Assembly (NCBI GenBank): GCA_019637955.1
Contig: JAHBUS010000008.1
Location: 62,001 to 126,000 of the forward strand
Origin: Pseudobdellovibrionaceae bacterium
GTDB lineage: Bacteria > Bdellovibrionota > Bdellovibrionia > Bdellovibrionales > Bdellovibrionaceae
Direction of reading: 5' to 3'
DNA: 64,000 nucleotides
A program made the position numbers and the translations under genes. Under the pieces are notes generated by a model. It saw only the letters and a list, made by a program, of their open reading frames with translations, was not told the DNA's origin and ran no database searches. Numbering within the stretch: the first letter of the stretch is position 1; each line of letters begins with the position of its first letter. Below are positions 43,327 to 51,360 of this stretch, piece after piece.

Positions 43327-45015
43327 ATGAAGAACCACTTTAAACATTTTCTTCTGCTCCCGGTTCTCGGCTCGCTCATTTTGAGCGGCGCCGCCCCGGC
43401 ATGGGCGCAGGCGCCGAATGACGGCACCCCCCAAGCCGAAGACGGCGAAAAGAAACCGATGACCGAAGTTGAAAAACAAATTTTCGGCGATCCCGAGACT
43501 CAACCTCGCGTCGCTCCCGCCCCGGTTGACAACGACCCCGGCGCGAACGCGACATCTCCTTTTGCCCGCGTCGCACGCGAAAACGAGGAGCTCGAAAAGC
43601 GTAAACCCGCGCGGCCTCGTAAGTTCATCACGCTCACCATGGGCGTCGAGTATGATGAAAAGCTTCCGCCCATGCCCAAGTCGCTTTCTTTCAAAGGCGA
43701 TTTCCGCAAGATCACGGCGGCCGCTTACGCGAAGGAGATCAACTCCATCCGCTTCCGTCCCACCAAAGAGGGAATCGGGACGTTGACCATTCACGATTCG
43801 CGCGGATTGGCTGTGGCCGAGTACCGCATTGAAGTTCGCAAAAGTCGTCTCGACACCGTCATGCGCGAGATGCAAGGTCTTCTGGGCGACATCGAAGGTC
43901 TGCAAATCAAGGTCGTCAATAACAAGGTGGTCGTCGACGGACAGATCCTGCTCCCTCGCGACATGAACCGCATTTACAACGTGATCTCGCAGTACCCGGA
44001 TTTGGCGACCTCGTTCGTTTCAATTTCGCCGATGGCGCAGAAGAAGATCGCCGAGTTCATCGCCCGCGATATCAACAATCCCGAGATCGAAGTCCGCGCG
44101 GTGAACGATAAGTTCGTTCTCACCGGCCAAGCCAATAGCGAAGACGAGGCCAAGCGTGCCGAGGTGATCGCGAAGCTTTACGTCCCGCCGGTGATCGTCG
44201 AGAAGGCCGAAGCCGAACAGATCGTTCGCCGTAAAGCCGCGGCCAACGACGGCGTCATCAACATGATCACGATCAAACCGCAAGCGGCGCCCCCGCCCGG
44301 AAAGATCGTGCAGCTCGTGATCCACTACGTGGAACTCGCGAAGAACTACAACAAAGCATTCCGTTTCCAGTTCATGCCCAACTTGAAAGACGGCTCGGGA
44401 ATCACCTTCTCGGCCGGCGACAATGGCGGCGGGGCCGGAACGTCGATCGCGGGCGTGATCGACAGCCTTTTGCCCAAGCTCAACTGGGCGAAGCAGCACG
44501 GATACGGGCGCATTCTCGAGAGTTCGAGCTTGATCGTTCAGGATGGAAAAAAGGGCGTGCTCAACTCATTCCAAGAGGTTCCTTACCAAACCGCACAAGG
44601 CGGACAGGGAACGCCCGTCACGTCGTTCAAGCGGGTGGGGATGCAGAGCGGAATCACGCCGATTATCTTGGGTGAGCGTTCGGACTCGATCAACTTGACG
44701 ATGGAATTCGAAATTTCGTCGCTGAGCGGTTTCTCGACGGCAGGTCCTTTGACGTCGAACAACCAGCTGCAGACCGACATCGTCGTTCGCAGCGGTCAGA
44801 GCGCGGCGGTCGGGGGCTTGATCACGAACCGTTCGAATACCGATTTCAATAAGCTTCCGGACGGAGTTTCGCCCAATCCGATCATCAGCTTGTACGCTTC
44901 AAGACAGTTCCAACGCGATCAAAGCCAGTTCGTCGTCTTCATCACGCCCATCATCAAGAGCTCGGCGAGCGCAGGGTCGGAGAAGATCAAAAAGAAGTTC
45001 CGCCTTCGCGACTAA
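43327..45015 (+). CDS. cpaC: CpaC/RcpA outer-membrane secretin of the Tad pilus
   Basis: Forms the outer-membrane channel through which the Flp pilus passes. 562 residues with a signal peptide (cut near AWAQA), an acidic linker, a pilus-secretin N-domain with BON-like repeats (QGLLGDIEGLQIKVVNNKVVVDGQIL and PEIEVRAVNDKFVLTGQANSEDEA), and a secretin core. The core carries SSSLIVQDGKKGVLNSFQEVPY, GITPIILGERSDSINLTMEFEISSLSG, and VRSGQSAAVGGLI. Start ATG 43327 directly follows cpaB, with GAAGGA upstream. Confidence 0.93.
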   Translation: MKNHFKHFLLLPVLGSLILSGAAPAWAQAPNDGTPQAEDGEKKPMTEVEKQIFGDPETQPRVAPAPVDNDPGANATSPFARVARENEELEKRKPARPRKFITLTMGVEYDEKLPPMPKSLSFKGDFRKITAAAYAKEINSIRFRPTKEGIGTLTIHDSRGLAVAEYRIEVRKSRLDTVMREMQGLLGDIEGLQIKVVNNKVVVDGQILLPRDMNRIYNVISQYPDLATSFVSISPMAQKKIAEFIARDINNPEIEVRAVNDKFVLTGQANSEDEAKRAEVIAKLYVPPVIVEKAEAEQIVRRKAAANDGVINMITIKPQAAPPPGKIVQLVIHYVELAKNYNKAFRFQFMPNLKDGSGITFSAGDNGGGAGTSIAGVIDSLLPKLNWAKQHGYGRILESSSLIVQDGKKGVLNSFQEVPYQTAQGGQGTPVTSFKRVGMQSGITPIILGERSDSINLTMEFEISSLSGFSTAGPLTSNNQLQTDIVVRSGQSAAVGGLITNRSNTDFNKLPDGVSPNPIISLYASRQFQRDQSQFVVFITPIIKSSASAGSEKIKKKFRLRD

Positions 45016-45067
45016 GGTCGGTCAAGGCGGTCCCTTCTTTTTCCGAAAAGGTTAAGAGGGTGGCCAC

Positions 45068-47320
45068 ATGAACGTAAGTCCCACATGTCATCTCATTGCG
45101 GTTCTCGGCGGAAAAGGCGGAGTCGGTAAATCCGTCTTCGCCGCCAATTTCGCGACCGCTTTGATGCTTGAACTTCGCTCCCAGGTTTTGCTCATCGACG
45201 CCGACGCCAAATCGGCGGGGGATCAAAACGTGATCCTGGGAATTCGCCCTCAAAAAACGATCGGCGAGATCACGCAGTTCCAAGGCGCGCTGAGCCCTCA
45301 AGCGCTGCCCCAGCTCGTCACCGCTCACCCCTCGGGCCTTGCCTATATCGGCGCGGTTCGCGGACCCGAAGAAACGTTTAAAGTCGCGGCCGATACTTTC
45401 TTAAAACCTCTCGAGTTTCTGTCGCGCCATTATAAGTACATCGTCGTCGATCTCGGCAACGACTTGCAGGCTTTCCAGCTGATGATGCTGCAGGAAGCGA
45501 CCGTGGCGATGATGGTCACTGCTCCCGAGGTGCTCGTCATCAATCAAACCCAACGTTTGATTCAGGATTTGCTCACGCAAACGTTTCCGATGGAAATGTT
45601 CCAACTTGTCATCAACAAGGCCGGACCCGGCGCGCTTTCGCCCCAAGCGATCGCGCAATCGCTGCGCCTGAACCCGCTCGGCATGATCCCTCAAGACGAC
45701 ATCACCACGGCGAATAGCCTTTCGAAATCGACGCCCTTCGTTTTGGGCGCGAACAAAACGCCGCTGGCGGCTTCGTATCACGATTTGGTTCGTAAGCTTA
45801 CCGGCGGTCCGTTGCAAAAACTCAAAGCTTTGCAAAAACCCCAAGCCGCACAAAACGCCGCCAAGGCCGAAAGTGCGGCCGCCGGTCCCACCTCTGCCGC
45901 CGCCGCCGCCGCCAACTTGGTTTCGGGTGGCGATGAGGAGCAGGACCCCCGTAATATTCTTAAGATGCGGATCCACCACGAGCTTATCAAGGCCATGGAT
46001 CTCAAAAAAGGGATCGCGGACACCAACGGCGACCGCGCCAAAGAAGAGGCTCTCCGTCAGAAAACGCTGGCGACGATCACGCAGATCATCGACCGCCAGG
46101 CCGCCGGAACGGCACGCGATGAACGTTCGCGCATTATCAAAGAGGTCCTCGAAGAGGCCTTGGGCCTTGGACCGCTCGAAGACCTGCTCGCCGATCCGGC
46201 CGTGACCGAGATCATGGTCAACGGTTACAAAAAAATCTTCGTCGAGCGCCAGGGTAAAATCACCCTCAGTACGACCACGTTTACCTCGAACATGCACCTT
46301 CGCAATGTCATCGAACGTATCGTGACCCCGCTGGGCCGGCGTATCGATGAGAAAACGCCTTACGTCGACGCCCGTCTAAAAGACGGAAGCCGTGTGAATG
46401 CGATCATCGAGCCGCTGTCGATTGATGGACCCGCGCTCACGATTCGTAAGTTTAAAAAGGGCGGGATCTCGGCCGACAAATACGTCGAATACGGATCGAT
46501 CACCAAACCGATGATCGAGTTTCTCCGACTGTGCGTCGAAAACGGATTGAACGTCGTCATCTCGGGCGGTACGGGTTCCGGTAAAACGAGTCTCTTGAAT
46601 ATGATCTCCGGCTTCATCCCGTCCAACGAGCGTATCGTGACGGTCGAGGACGCGGCCGAGCTCCAAATGCAACAAACGCACGTCGTGCGTCTCGAAACCC
46701 GTCCGGCAAACATGGAAGGTACGGGAGCCGTGCACATCCGCGATTTGATCAAGAATGCCCTTCGGATGCGTCCCGACCGAATCGTGGTGGGAGAGACGCG
46801 TGATGGCGCCGCTCTCGACATGCTTCAAGCCATGAACACCGGTCACGACGGCTCGATGACCACCACGCACGCCAACTCGCCACGCGAGTGCATCGCGCGT
46901 CTCGAGACTCTTTGCATGATGGCGGGAATGGAACTTCCCGTTCGCGCCATCCGTGAGCAAATCGCGAGCGCGGTCAACCTGATCGTGCAGATCTCGCGTC
47001 TATCGGACGGAAGCCGTAAAATTATCAGCATCACCGAGGTTTGCGGCATGCAGGGCGAGACCGTGACCTTGCAAGAAATTTTCCGTTTCAAGGAAACCGG
47101 CTTCGACAAGAACCGAAAAATCATCGGCCAATTCCAGGCGATGGGTCTGATTCCCACTTTCATCGAGAAACTCGAGCAAAAGGGCGTCATCATCCCGCGC
47201 GAAATTTTCACGAACGAGCCCCCCAAGACGGCGCCCAAGCCCGGCCCGCAAATCAAGGGGCCCGTCATGCCGGCCGCGATGCCCAATCTTAAGAAAACCG
47301 GAACCGGAGGTTCGACGTGA
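45068..47320 (+). CDS. cpaF: Fused TadZ/CpaE-TadA/CpaF protein (Tad ATPase)
   Basis: 750 residues combining two proteins usually encoded separately. Residues 1-250 are a MinD/ParA-type TadZ (CpaE) domain: deviant Walker A GGKGGVGKS, DADAKSAGDQ, Walker B-like VVDLGND. A ~50-residue Ala-rich linker (AESAAAGPTSAAAAAANL) follows. Residues ~300-700 form the TadA/CpaF secretion ATPase: ADPAVTEIMVNG, GGTGSGKTSLLN (Walker A), VVGETRDGAALDMLQAMNTGHDGSMTTTHANS (Walker B and His box). TadZ localises the machine and TadA powers pilus extension. The fusion would fix them 1:1. No stop or frameshift is seen in the linker. Overlaps tadB by 4 bases. Confidence 0.93.
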   Translation: MNVSPTCHLIAVLGGKGGVGKSVFAANFATALMLELRSQVLLIDADAKSAGDQNVILGIRPQKTIGEITQFQGALSPQALPQLVTAHPSGLAYIGAVRGPEETFKVAADTFLKPLEFLSRHYKYIVVDLGNDLQAFQLMMLQEATVAMMVTAPEVLVINQTQRLIQDLLTQTFPMEMFQLVINKAGPGALSPQAIAQSLRLNPLGMIPQDDITTANSLSKSTPFVLGANKTPLAASYHDLVRKLTGGPLQKLKALQKPQAAQNAAKAESAAAGPTSAAAAAANLVSGGDEEQDPRNILKMRIHHELIKAMDLKKGIADTNGDRAKEEALRQKTLATITQIIDRQAAGTARDERSRIIKEVLEEALGLGPLEDLLADPAVTEIMVNGYKKIFVERQGKITLSTTTFTSNMHLRNVIERIVTPLGRRIDEKTPYVDARLKDGSRVNAIIEPLSIDGPALTIRKFKKGGISADKYVEYGSITKPMIEFLRLCVENGLNVVISGGTGSGKTSLLNMISGFIPSNERIVTVEDAAELQMQQTHVVRLETRPANMEGTGAVHIRDLIKNALRMRPDRIVVGETRDGAALDMLQAMNTGHDGSMTTTHANSPRECIARLETLCMMAGMELPVRAIREQIASAVNLIVQISRLSDGSRKIISITEVCGMQGETVTLQEIFRFKETGFDKNRKIIGQFQAMGLIPTFIEKLEQKGVIIPREIFTNEPPKTAPKPGPQIKGPVMPAAMPNLKKTGTGGST

Positions 47321-48201
47321 GTCTCGAATCGCTTTTTTCCAGCCCGTGGATCGCGCTTCCCGCCTTCGCGGTGTGCGTGACGGTCATTTTTTACTTTGTT
47401 TTCCCGCGCGTCTTTAACACCCTGGCACGCAAGTCTCTCGGAAGCCGCGAAGAGGTTGCCCGTCTTCTTGACCTCATGTTCGTCGAAGTGGATCAAAAGA
47501 AACTGACGATCATGATGTTGCTGGTCAGCTTCGGCCTCGGCATCATCTTCTTCTTGGTTCTTTGGCCTCACGTGGTCATCGGCATTCCGGTCGGCGTCGT
47601 CGTGACATTTGCCATGTGGTCGCTCCCGCTCATGTACGTTCGCAAGCAGTGGGAAAAACGATGCGCGAAGTTCGTCGATCAGATGGTCGACGGTCTCACG
47701 ATCATGGCCAACGGGGTGAAGGCCGGTCTCTCGGTCACGCAGTCCATGGAACGCATCGTGGAGAGCCTCCCCAACCCGATCTCGCAAGAATTCAACCTGG
47801 TTCTCTCGCAAATCCGCCTCGGCCGCAGCGTCGAGGAAGCGCTCATTGATCTGGGAGAACGCATTCCCAAGCCTGACGTCCAGATGTTCGTGACCGCCAT
47901 CAACATCTTAAAAGAAACAGGCGGCAATATGGCCGAGACCTTCTCGACCATCGTCACGGTCATTCGGGAGCGTCAAAAGGTCGAGCGCAAAATCGAAGCG
48001 ATGACCGCGCAAGGAATTATGCAGGGTTTGATCATTTCGATGGTCCCGATCGGGATCATTGTCCTGCTCTACTTCGTCGACCCCGGATTCATCATGCCGA
48101 TGTTCACCACGACTTTAGGCCTTTTCCTGCTCGTCATCATGTTCGCCCTCGTAATTGCCGGTGGCGTAACCGTCCGAAAGATTGTTACAATCAAGGTGTA
48201 A
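47317..48201 (+). CDS. tadB: TadB-like inner-membrane platform protein
   Basis: A 294-residue type II/Tad secretion platform protein. Membrane helices flank a T2SSF domain: FVDQMVDGLTIMANGVKAGLSVTQSMERIVESLPNPISQEF and ALIDLGERIPKPDVQMFVTAINILKETGGNMAETF. A GxSxxQA-like motif is present. It forms the platform on which TadA acts. No tadC homologue follows. The next gene encodes an RHS protein instead, so TadC is either elsewhere or not needed. Confidence 0.9.
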   Translation: MSLESLFSSPWIALPAFAVCVTVIFYFVFPRVFNTLARKSLGSREEVARLLDLMFVEVDQKKLTIMMLLVSFGLGIIFFLVLWPHVVIGIPVGVVVTFAMWSLPLMYVRKQWEKRCAKFVDQMVDGLTIMANGVKAGLSVTQSMERIVESLPNPISQEFNLVLSQIRLGRSVEEALIDLGERIPKPDVQMFVTAINILKETGGNMAETFSTIVTVIRERQKVERKIEAMTAQGIMQGLIISMVPIGIIVLLYFVDPGFIMPMFTTTLGLFLLVIMFALVIAGGVTVRKIVTIKV

Positions 48202-48224
48202 TCGACACCAAACGAGGTTCAAGG

Positions 48225-49883
48225 ATGAAAACGCTCGCTCTCGCCGCCCTGTTCATGGGCGGTCTTCTCGTTTCGACTTCGGCACACGCCATCGTCGATA
48301 TGAAAAATGCCAACTACTCGAATACCTGGGTGGATCTTGAAGTGCCCGGCACCGGCTATGAGCTCAAGATTTCGCGCACGTACAACAGCCGTTCGCTTCT
48401 GAACGGAATTTTCGGTTTTGGTTGGTGCTCGGATTTCGAGACCCGCATCGAAAAGACGGCTGAGGGCAATCTCAAGCTCGTCGAGTGCGGCGCGGGTCAA
48501 GAAACCTACTACTACCCCCGCGAATTCGGCCGCAAAGAAATCGACCGCACGATCGGCTTGATCACCTCCCGCATGCGCGATTCAAAAAAATTCGAGGACC
48601 GCCAGCTGAAATCGCTCGCCGAGCAAATGGTTTCGGATCACGACATGCGCGCGCAGTACGCGGCCGAATTTAAAGTCGCGATTCCCGTCAAAGAAGGCAC
48701 TCAGTTTTTTGCCAACGGCCGTGAGGTTGAAAACATCGTCTTCGCCAAGGGTTACTACACCCGCAACTTGACGGATTCCAGCTCGATGCGCTTTTCGCAC
48801 GAAGGGCGTTTGACCCACCTCTATGACAAAAACGGCAATTTCTTGAAGTTCGATTACGACAAAGACGTCATTCGCGAAGTCGTTGATAACAACGGCCGTC
48901 GCATGAGCTTTAAGTTCTATACCAACAAAAAGGTCAAGTCGATCGTTGGGCCGAACGGGATCAACGCCGAATACAAGTACGCGAATCTTGACGACTTGGC
49001 ATCGGTGAAGAACGGCTGGAACAACACTTACACCTACGAATACGATGAGCTTCACAATTTGACCAAAGCGGGCTATCCCGACAACACGTTTATCGCCCTG
49101 ACTTACGATAAAAAAAATGACTGGGTCACGTCTTTCACCGACCGCCAGAAGTGCGTTGAGAACTACAAATACGAGTTCTCGGACAGCGAACCCAAGATGC
49201 ACTACTGGGCCAATGTTAAAAAAACTTGCGGCAAAGAAGTTGTGAACGAGTCCAAGCATGAGTTCTGGTTTAAGACCCGCAAAGATGGCCAGGTGTTTTT
49301 GCAGCGCGTAGCTTCGACCATCAACGGCAACATCACCGACATCGCTTACCACGAGGTGTTCGGTAAACCGGTGAGCATCCGTCGCAACAACGAGATGTCG
49401 ACGTTTGAATACTTCACGAACGGACAAGTGAAACGAAAAGCCACCAGTCTCGCCGCCTTTGTTTACGACTACGACAAAGCGTCGCGCAAAGTCGCGAGCG
49501 TCGTGGTGTCGTTCATGAACGACAAGGGCAAAGTCGCGCAGACCAAAAAGACCGAGTTCCGCTACGACAAAAAAGGAAATCTGACCTTCGCGACCAACAC
49601 GGATGGACAAAAAGTTCAGATGACTTACGACAACCGCGGCCGTATCGCGTCGATCACCGACCATGCTAAGAAGGTCGTGAAGATCGAGTATGAGGACCGG
49701 TTCGGCAAGCCCTCGGTGGTTCACCGCCCCGGCTTGGGAACAATCAAAGTCGCCTATAAATCGAACGGCGACATCGACAAAGTTTCAAGCAATGAAGGAC
49801 CCACCGTGGCCATGCAGGTTGCCAGCACATTCAATAATCTGCTCGACATTCTCTCTCCGGCTACGGCCGAAGTTTATAACTAA
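48225..49883 (+). CDS. Exported RHS/YD-repeat protein in the Tad operon
   Basis: 552 residues with a signal peptide (cut near AHAIV). The N-terminal part (YSNTWVDLEVPGTGYELKISRTYNSRS and GIFGFGWCSDFETRIE) matches the DUF6531-type domain of RHS proteins. YD repeats follow, such as LYDKNGNFLKFDYDKD, YEYDELHNLTKAGYPDNT and YDKKGNLTFATNTDGQKVQMTYDNRGR. It lacks the conserved RHS core-end motif and any toxin domain, so it is unlikely to be a polymorphic toxin. It lies 23 bases after tadB with its own AGG Shine-Dalgarno. A structural or adhesin role on the cell surface or pilus is inference. Confidence 0.85.
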   Translation: MKTLALAALFMGGLLVSTSAHAIVDMKNANYSNTWVDLEVPGTGYELKISRTYNSRSLLNGIFGFGWCSDFETRIEKTAEGNLKLVECGAGQETYYYPREFGRKEIDRTIGLITSRMRDSKKFEDRQLKSLAEQMVSDHDMRAQYAAEFKVAIPVKEGTQFFANGREVENIVFAKGYYTRNLTDSSSMRFSHEGRLTHLYDKNGNFLKFDYDKDVIREVVDNNGRRMSFKFYTNKKVKSIVGPNGINAEYKYANLDDLASVKNGWNNTYTYEYDELHNLTKAGYPDNTFIALTYDKKNDWVTSFTDRQKCVENYKYEFSDSEPKMHYWANVKKTCGKEVVNESKHEFWFKTRKDGQVFLQRVASTINGNITDIAYHEVFGKPVSIRRNNEMSTFEYFTNGQVKRKATSLAAFVYDYDKASRKVASVVVSFMNDKGKVAQTKKTEFRYDKKGNLTFATNTDGQKVQMTYDNRGRIASITDHAKKVVKIEYEDRFGKPSVVHRPGLGTIKVAYKSNGDIDKVSSNEGPTVAMQVASTFNNLLDILSPATAEVYN

Positions 49884-49895
49884 AAGGGGTTCACA

Positions 49896-50207
49896 ATGAA
49901 GTGGATCAAATTCGCCTTGATGGCCATGACGGTTCTGAGCTTCGGTCAGCTGCACGCCCAAACCTACAACGATCGCGACCCGAACTTGAATACGTTCGAT
50001 GGCCAGTACATCGATCAGTACGCAACGCCCAAATCAAATCCCGAGTTCGCGCAGATCGTTCGCGAGAAACCCGCGAAAGCGGCCGAGTGTTTGGACTGCC
50101 GACGTAGCGCCGCCGACATCCACTCGCAGACCGCGGCACCCGCTCCTGGCGCCGTGCAAACACCCACCGGCACCGGCCGCGGCGGCGGTTTCGAGCAGGG
50201 CAACTAA
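49896..50207 (+). CDS. Small exported protein with a Cys/RRSAA motif
   Basis: 103 residues with a signal peptide (cut near LHAQT). The mature protein has a C-terminal motif CLDCRRSAADIHSQTAAPAPGAV followed by a Thr/Gly-rich tail. AAAGGGG precedes the ATG at 49896. It is 12 bases after the RHS gene and ends before the terminator at 50243, so it belongs to the extended Tad operon. The same motif appears in the 56-residue peptide encoded at 50450. Confidence 0.8.
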   Translation: MKWIKFALMAMTVLSFGQLHAQTYNDRDPNLNTFDGQYIDQYATPKSNPEFAQIVREKPAKAAECLDCRRSAADIHSQTAAPAPGAVQTPTGTGRGGGFEQGN

Positions 50208-50242
50208 GCTGACAGCCGTCTTAAATTGAGACAGTTCTTCGA

Positions 50243-50270
50243 GAGCCTCGTCAAACGAGGCTCTTTTTTT
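50243..50270 (+). terminator. Terminator of the Tad/RHS operon
   Basis: Hairpin GAGCCTCGT-CAA-ACGAGGCTC followed by TTTTTTT. Lies 36 bases after the 103-residue protein gene and marks the end of the main Tad transcript. Confidence 0.9.
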
Positions 50271-50449
50271 GTCCCTCCACGCTCGACAAGCGATCAGGAT
50301 ATCGACAGCCCAGTTGCAATCTCTTCGAGCTGGGGCTGAAAAGACGTCTTTAAATGAGCCGCCCGCGACGGCGGCCGCTCTCGCCACTCTGGCACACCCC
50401 TCGCAATAAGAACCTCAGAGACCTCCGGGTCTTACGAAAGCGAGGACTT

Positions 50450-50620
50450 ATGAAAAAATTGATTTTGTTGGCTTTCATTCTGACGGCCGCGGTTTCTCAG
50501 GCTAAAGAAGAAAAAGACTGCCCCCGCCGTAGTGCCGCCGGCATGCACGCGAATACGAATCCGGCTCCCGCAAAAGCGGTTCGTCCGGCTGCTCCGCAAA
50601 ATGTTCGCACTCAGCGATAA
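50450..50620 (+). CDS. 56-residue exported peptide with the same RRSAA motif
   Basis: MKKLILLAFILTAAVSQAKEEK is a signal peptide. The mature part, about 37 residues, contains DCPRRSAAGMHANTNPAPAKAV and ends in a basic tail (RTQR). It has GCGAGGA upstream of the ATG at 50450. Its mature sequence aligns with the C-terminus of the 103-residue protein at 49896 (C-x0-1-RRSAA-x-[IM]-H-x-x-T-x-PAP-x-x-AV). It is separated from the Tad operon by the terminator, and the two are probably paralogues. Confidence 0.72.
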   Translation: MKKLILLAFILTAAVSQAKEEKDCPRRSAAGMHANTNPAPAKAVRPAAPQNVRTQR

Positions 50621-50926
50621 TTATTCGCCGGACTCATCCGACTGATGGGTCCGGTGTTTCATTTCGACTTTCCAAGAACGGTCGCTCTTGGTTTCTTTTG
50701 AAGAACCGAGAACCTGCGCCGTGAATTGAGAGACCGCGCGCGTTCCTTGTTTGATCCCCAGAGCGGCCCCGCTCGCCGCGGAATTCAAAAACTGCCCCAC
50801 CGAAGATTCATGAAGCAAGCGATCCGACTTGGTTTCGAGCGTCTCGGATCCCACTTTGACCTGCAAGGCGATCGTGATCACGATCGCGAGAACGAATCCT
50901 TTAAGCACGAACTTCAATTCATCCAT
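50621..50926 (-). CDS. Small membrane-anchored protein downstream of a response regulator
   Basis: 101 residues: MDELKFVLKGFVLAIVITIALQVKV is an N-terminal anchor and the rest is a helical, Ser/Lys-rich region ending KHRTHQSDESGE. Start ATG 50926 overlaps the response-regulator stop (GATGA region), with GAGGT upstream. It converges with the 56-residue peptide gene with no gap. Function unknown, but coupling to the response regulator suggests a shared pathway. Confidence 0.72.
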   Translation of the reverse strand: MDELKFVLKGFVLAIVITIALQVKVGSETLETKSDRLLHESSVGQFLNSAASGAALGIKQGTRAVSQFTAQVLGSSKETKSDRSWKVEMKHRTHQSDESGE

Positions 50927-51305
50927 TTTGCACCTCGAGTCGACGATCAGAAAAACGCGACAATACTTCTTTGAGTTGAGCTTTGGTAAAAGGTTTCGCG
51001 AGCCAGGCATCGAATCCCGCAGCACTGGCTTTTTGTTTCAAAAAGTCTTCTTCGACCGTGGACATGGCGACGAGCGCGCATCCCGGCAATCGCTCGCGAA
51101 TATCGCGGGCCACTTCGACGCCATTTCGCAAGGGAAGAACCAAATCCAACAGAACCAGATCGGGTTTCAATGTCAGCGCTGATTCGAGCGCTTCGGTGCC
51201 GTCACGGGCCTCGCCAACGACGTCATAGCCAAGCTCCATCAAAGCTTGACGAAGGATTTCACGCACGAACCCGGCATCATCACAAATCAGAATTTTACTT
51301 GCCAT
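50919..51305 (-). CDS. Single-domain CheY-like response regulator
   Basis: 128 residues. Receiver-domain hallmarks: acidic pair ICDDAG, phospho-acceptor Asp in DLVLLDLVLP, MSTVEED (Thr/Ser), and Lys in LAKPFTKAQL. There is no output domain, so it acts by protein contact, as CheY does. The start at 51305 is preceded by TAACCT 6 bases upstream, consistent with a leaderless transcript. No histidine kinase is in the window. Confidence 0.92.
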   Translation of the reverse strand: MASKILICDDAGFVREILRQALMELGYDVVGEARDGTEALESALTLKPDLVLLDLVLPLRNGVEVARDIRERLPGCALVAMSTVEEDFLKQKASAAGFDAWLAKPFTKAQLKEVLSRFSDRRLEVQNG

Positions 51306-51311
51306 GTTTTA

Positions 51312-51340
51312 AGGTTAACGCGCGCCGGGGAGAATCCCAA
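51312..51340 (-). promoter_or_regulatory. Response-regulator promoter, probably leaderless
   Basis: Minus strand: TTGGGA (51340-51335), 17-bp spacer, TAACCT (51317-51312), then 6 bases to ATG 51305. No Shine-Dalgarno. The -35 is a 4/6 match. Confidence 0.45.
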
Positions 51341-51360
51341 GTTTTGAATCTGCGCCCCGA

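Noticed and set aside
48225-49883. RHS polymorphic toxin with immunity gene
   Set aside because: The RHS protein lacks the core-end motif and a variable toxin tip, and the following gene encodes a secreted peptide, not an immunity protein.
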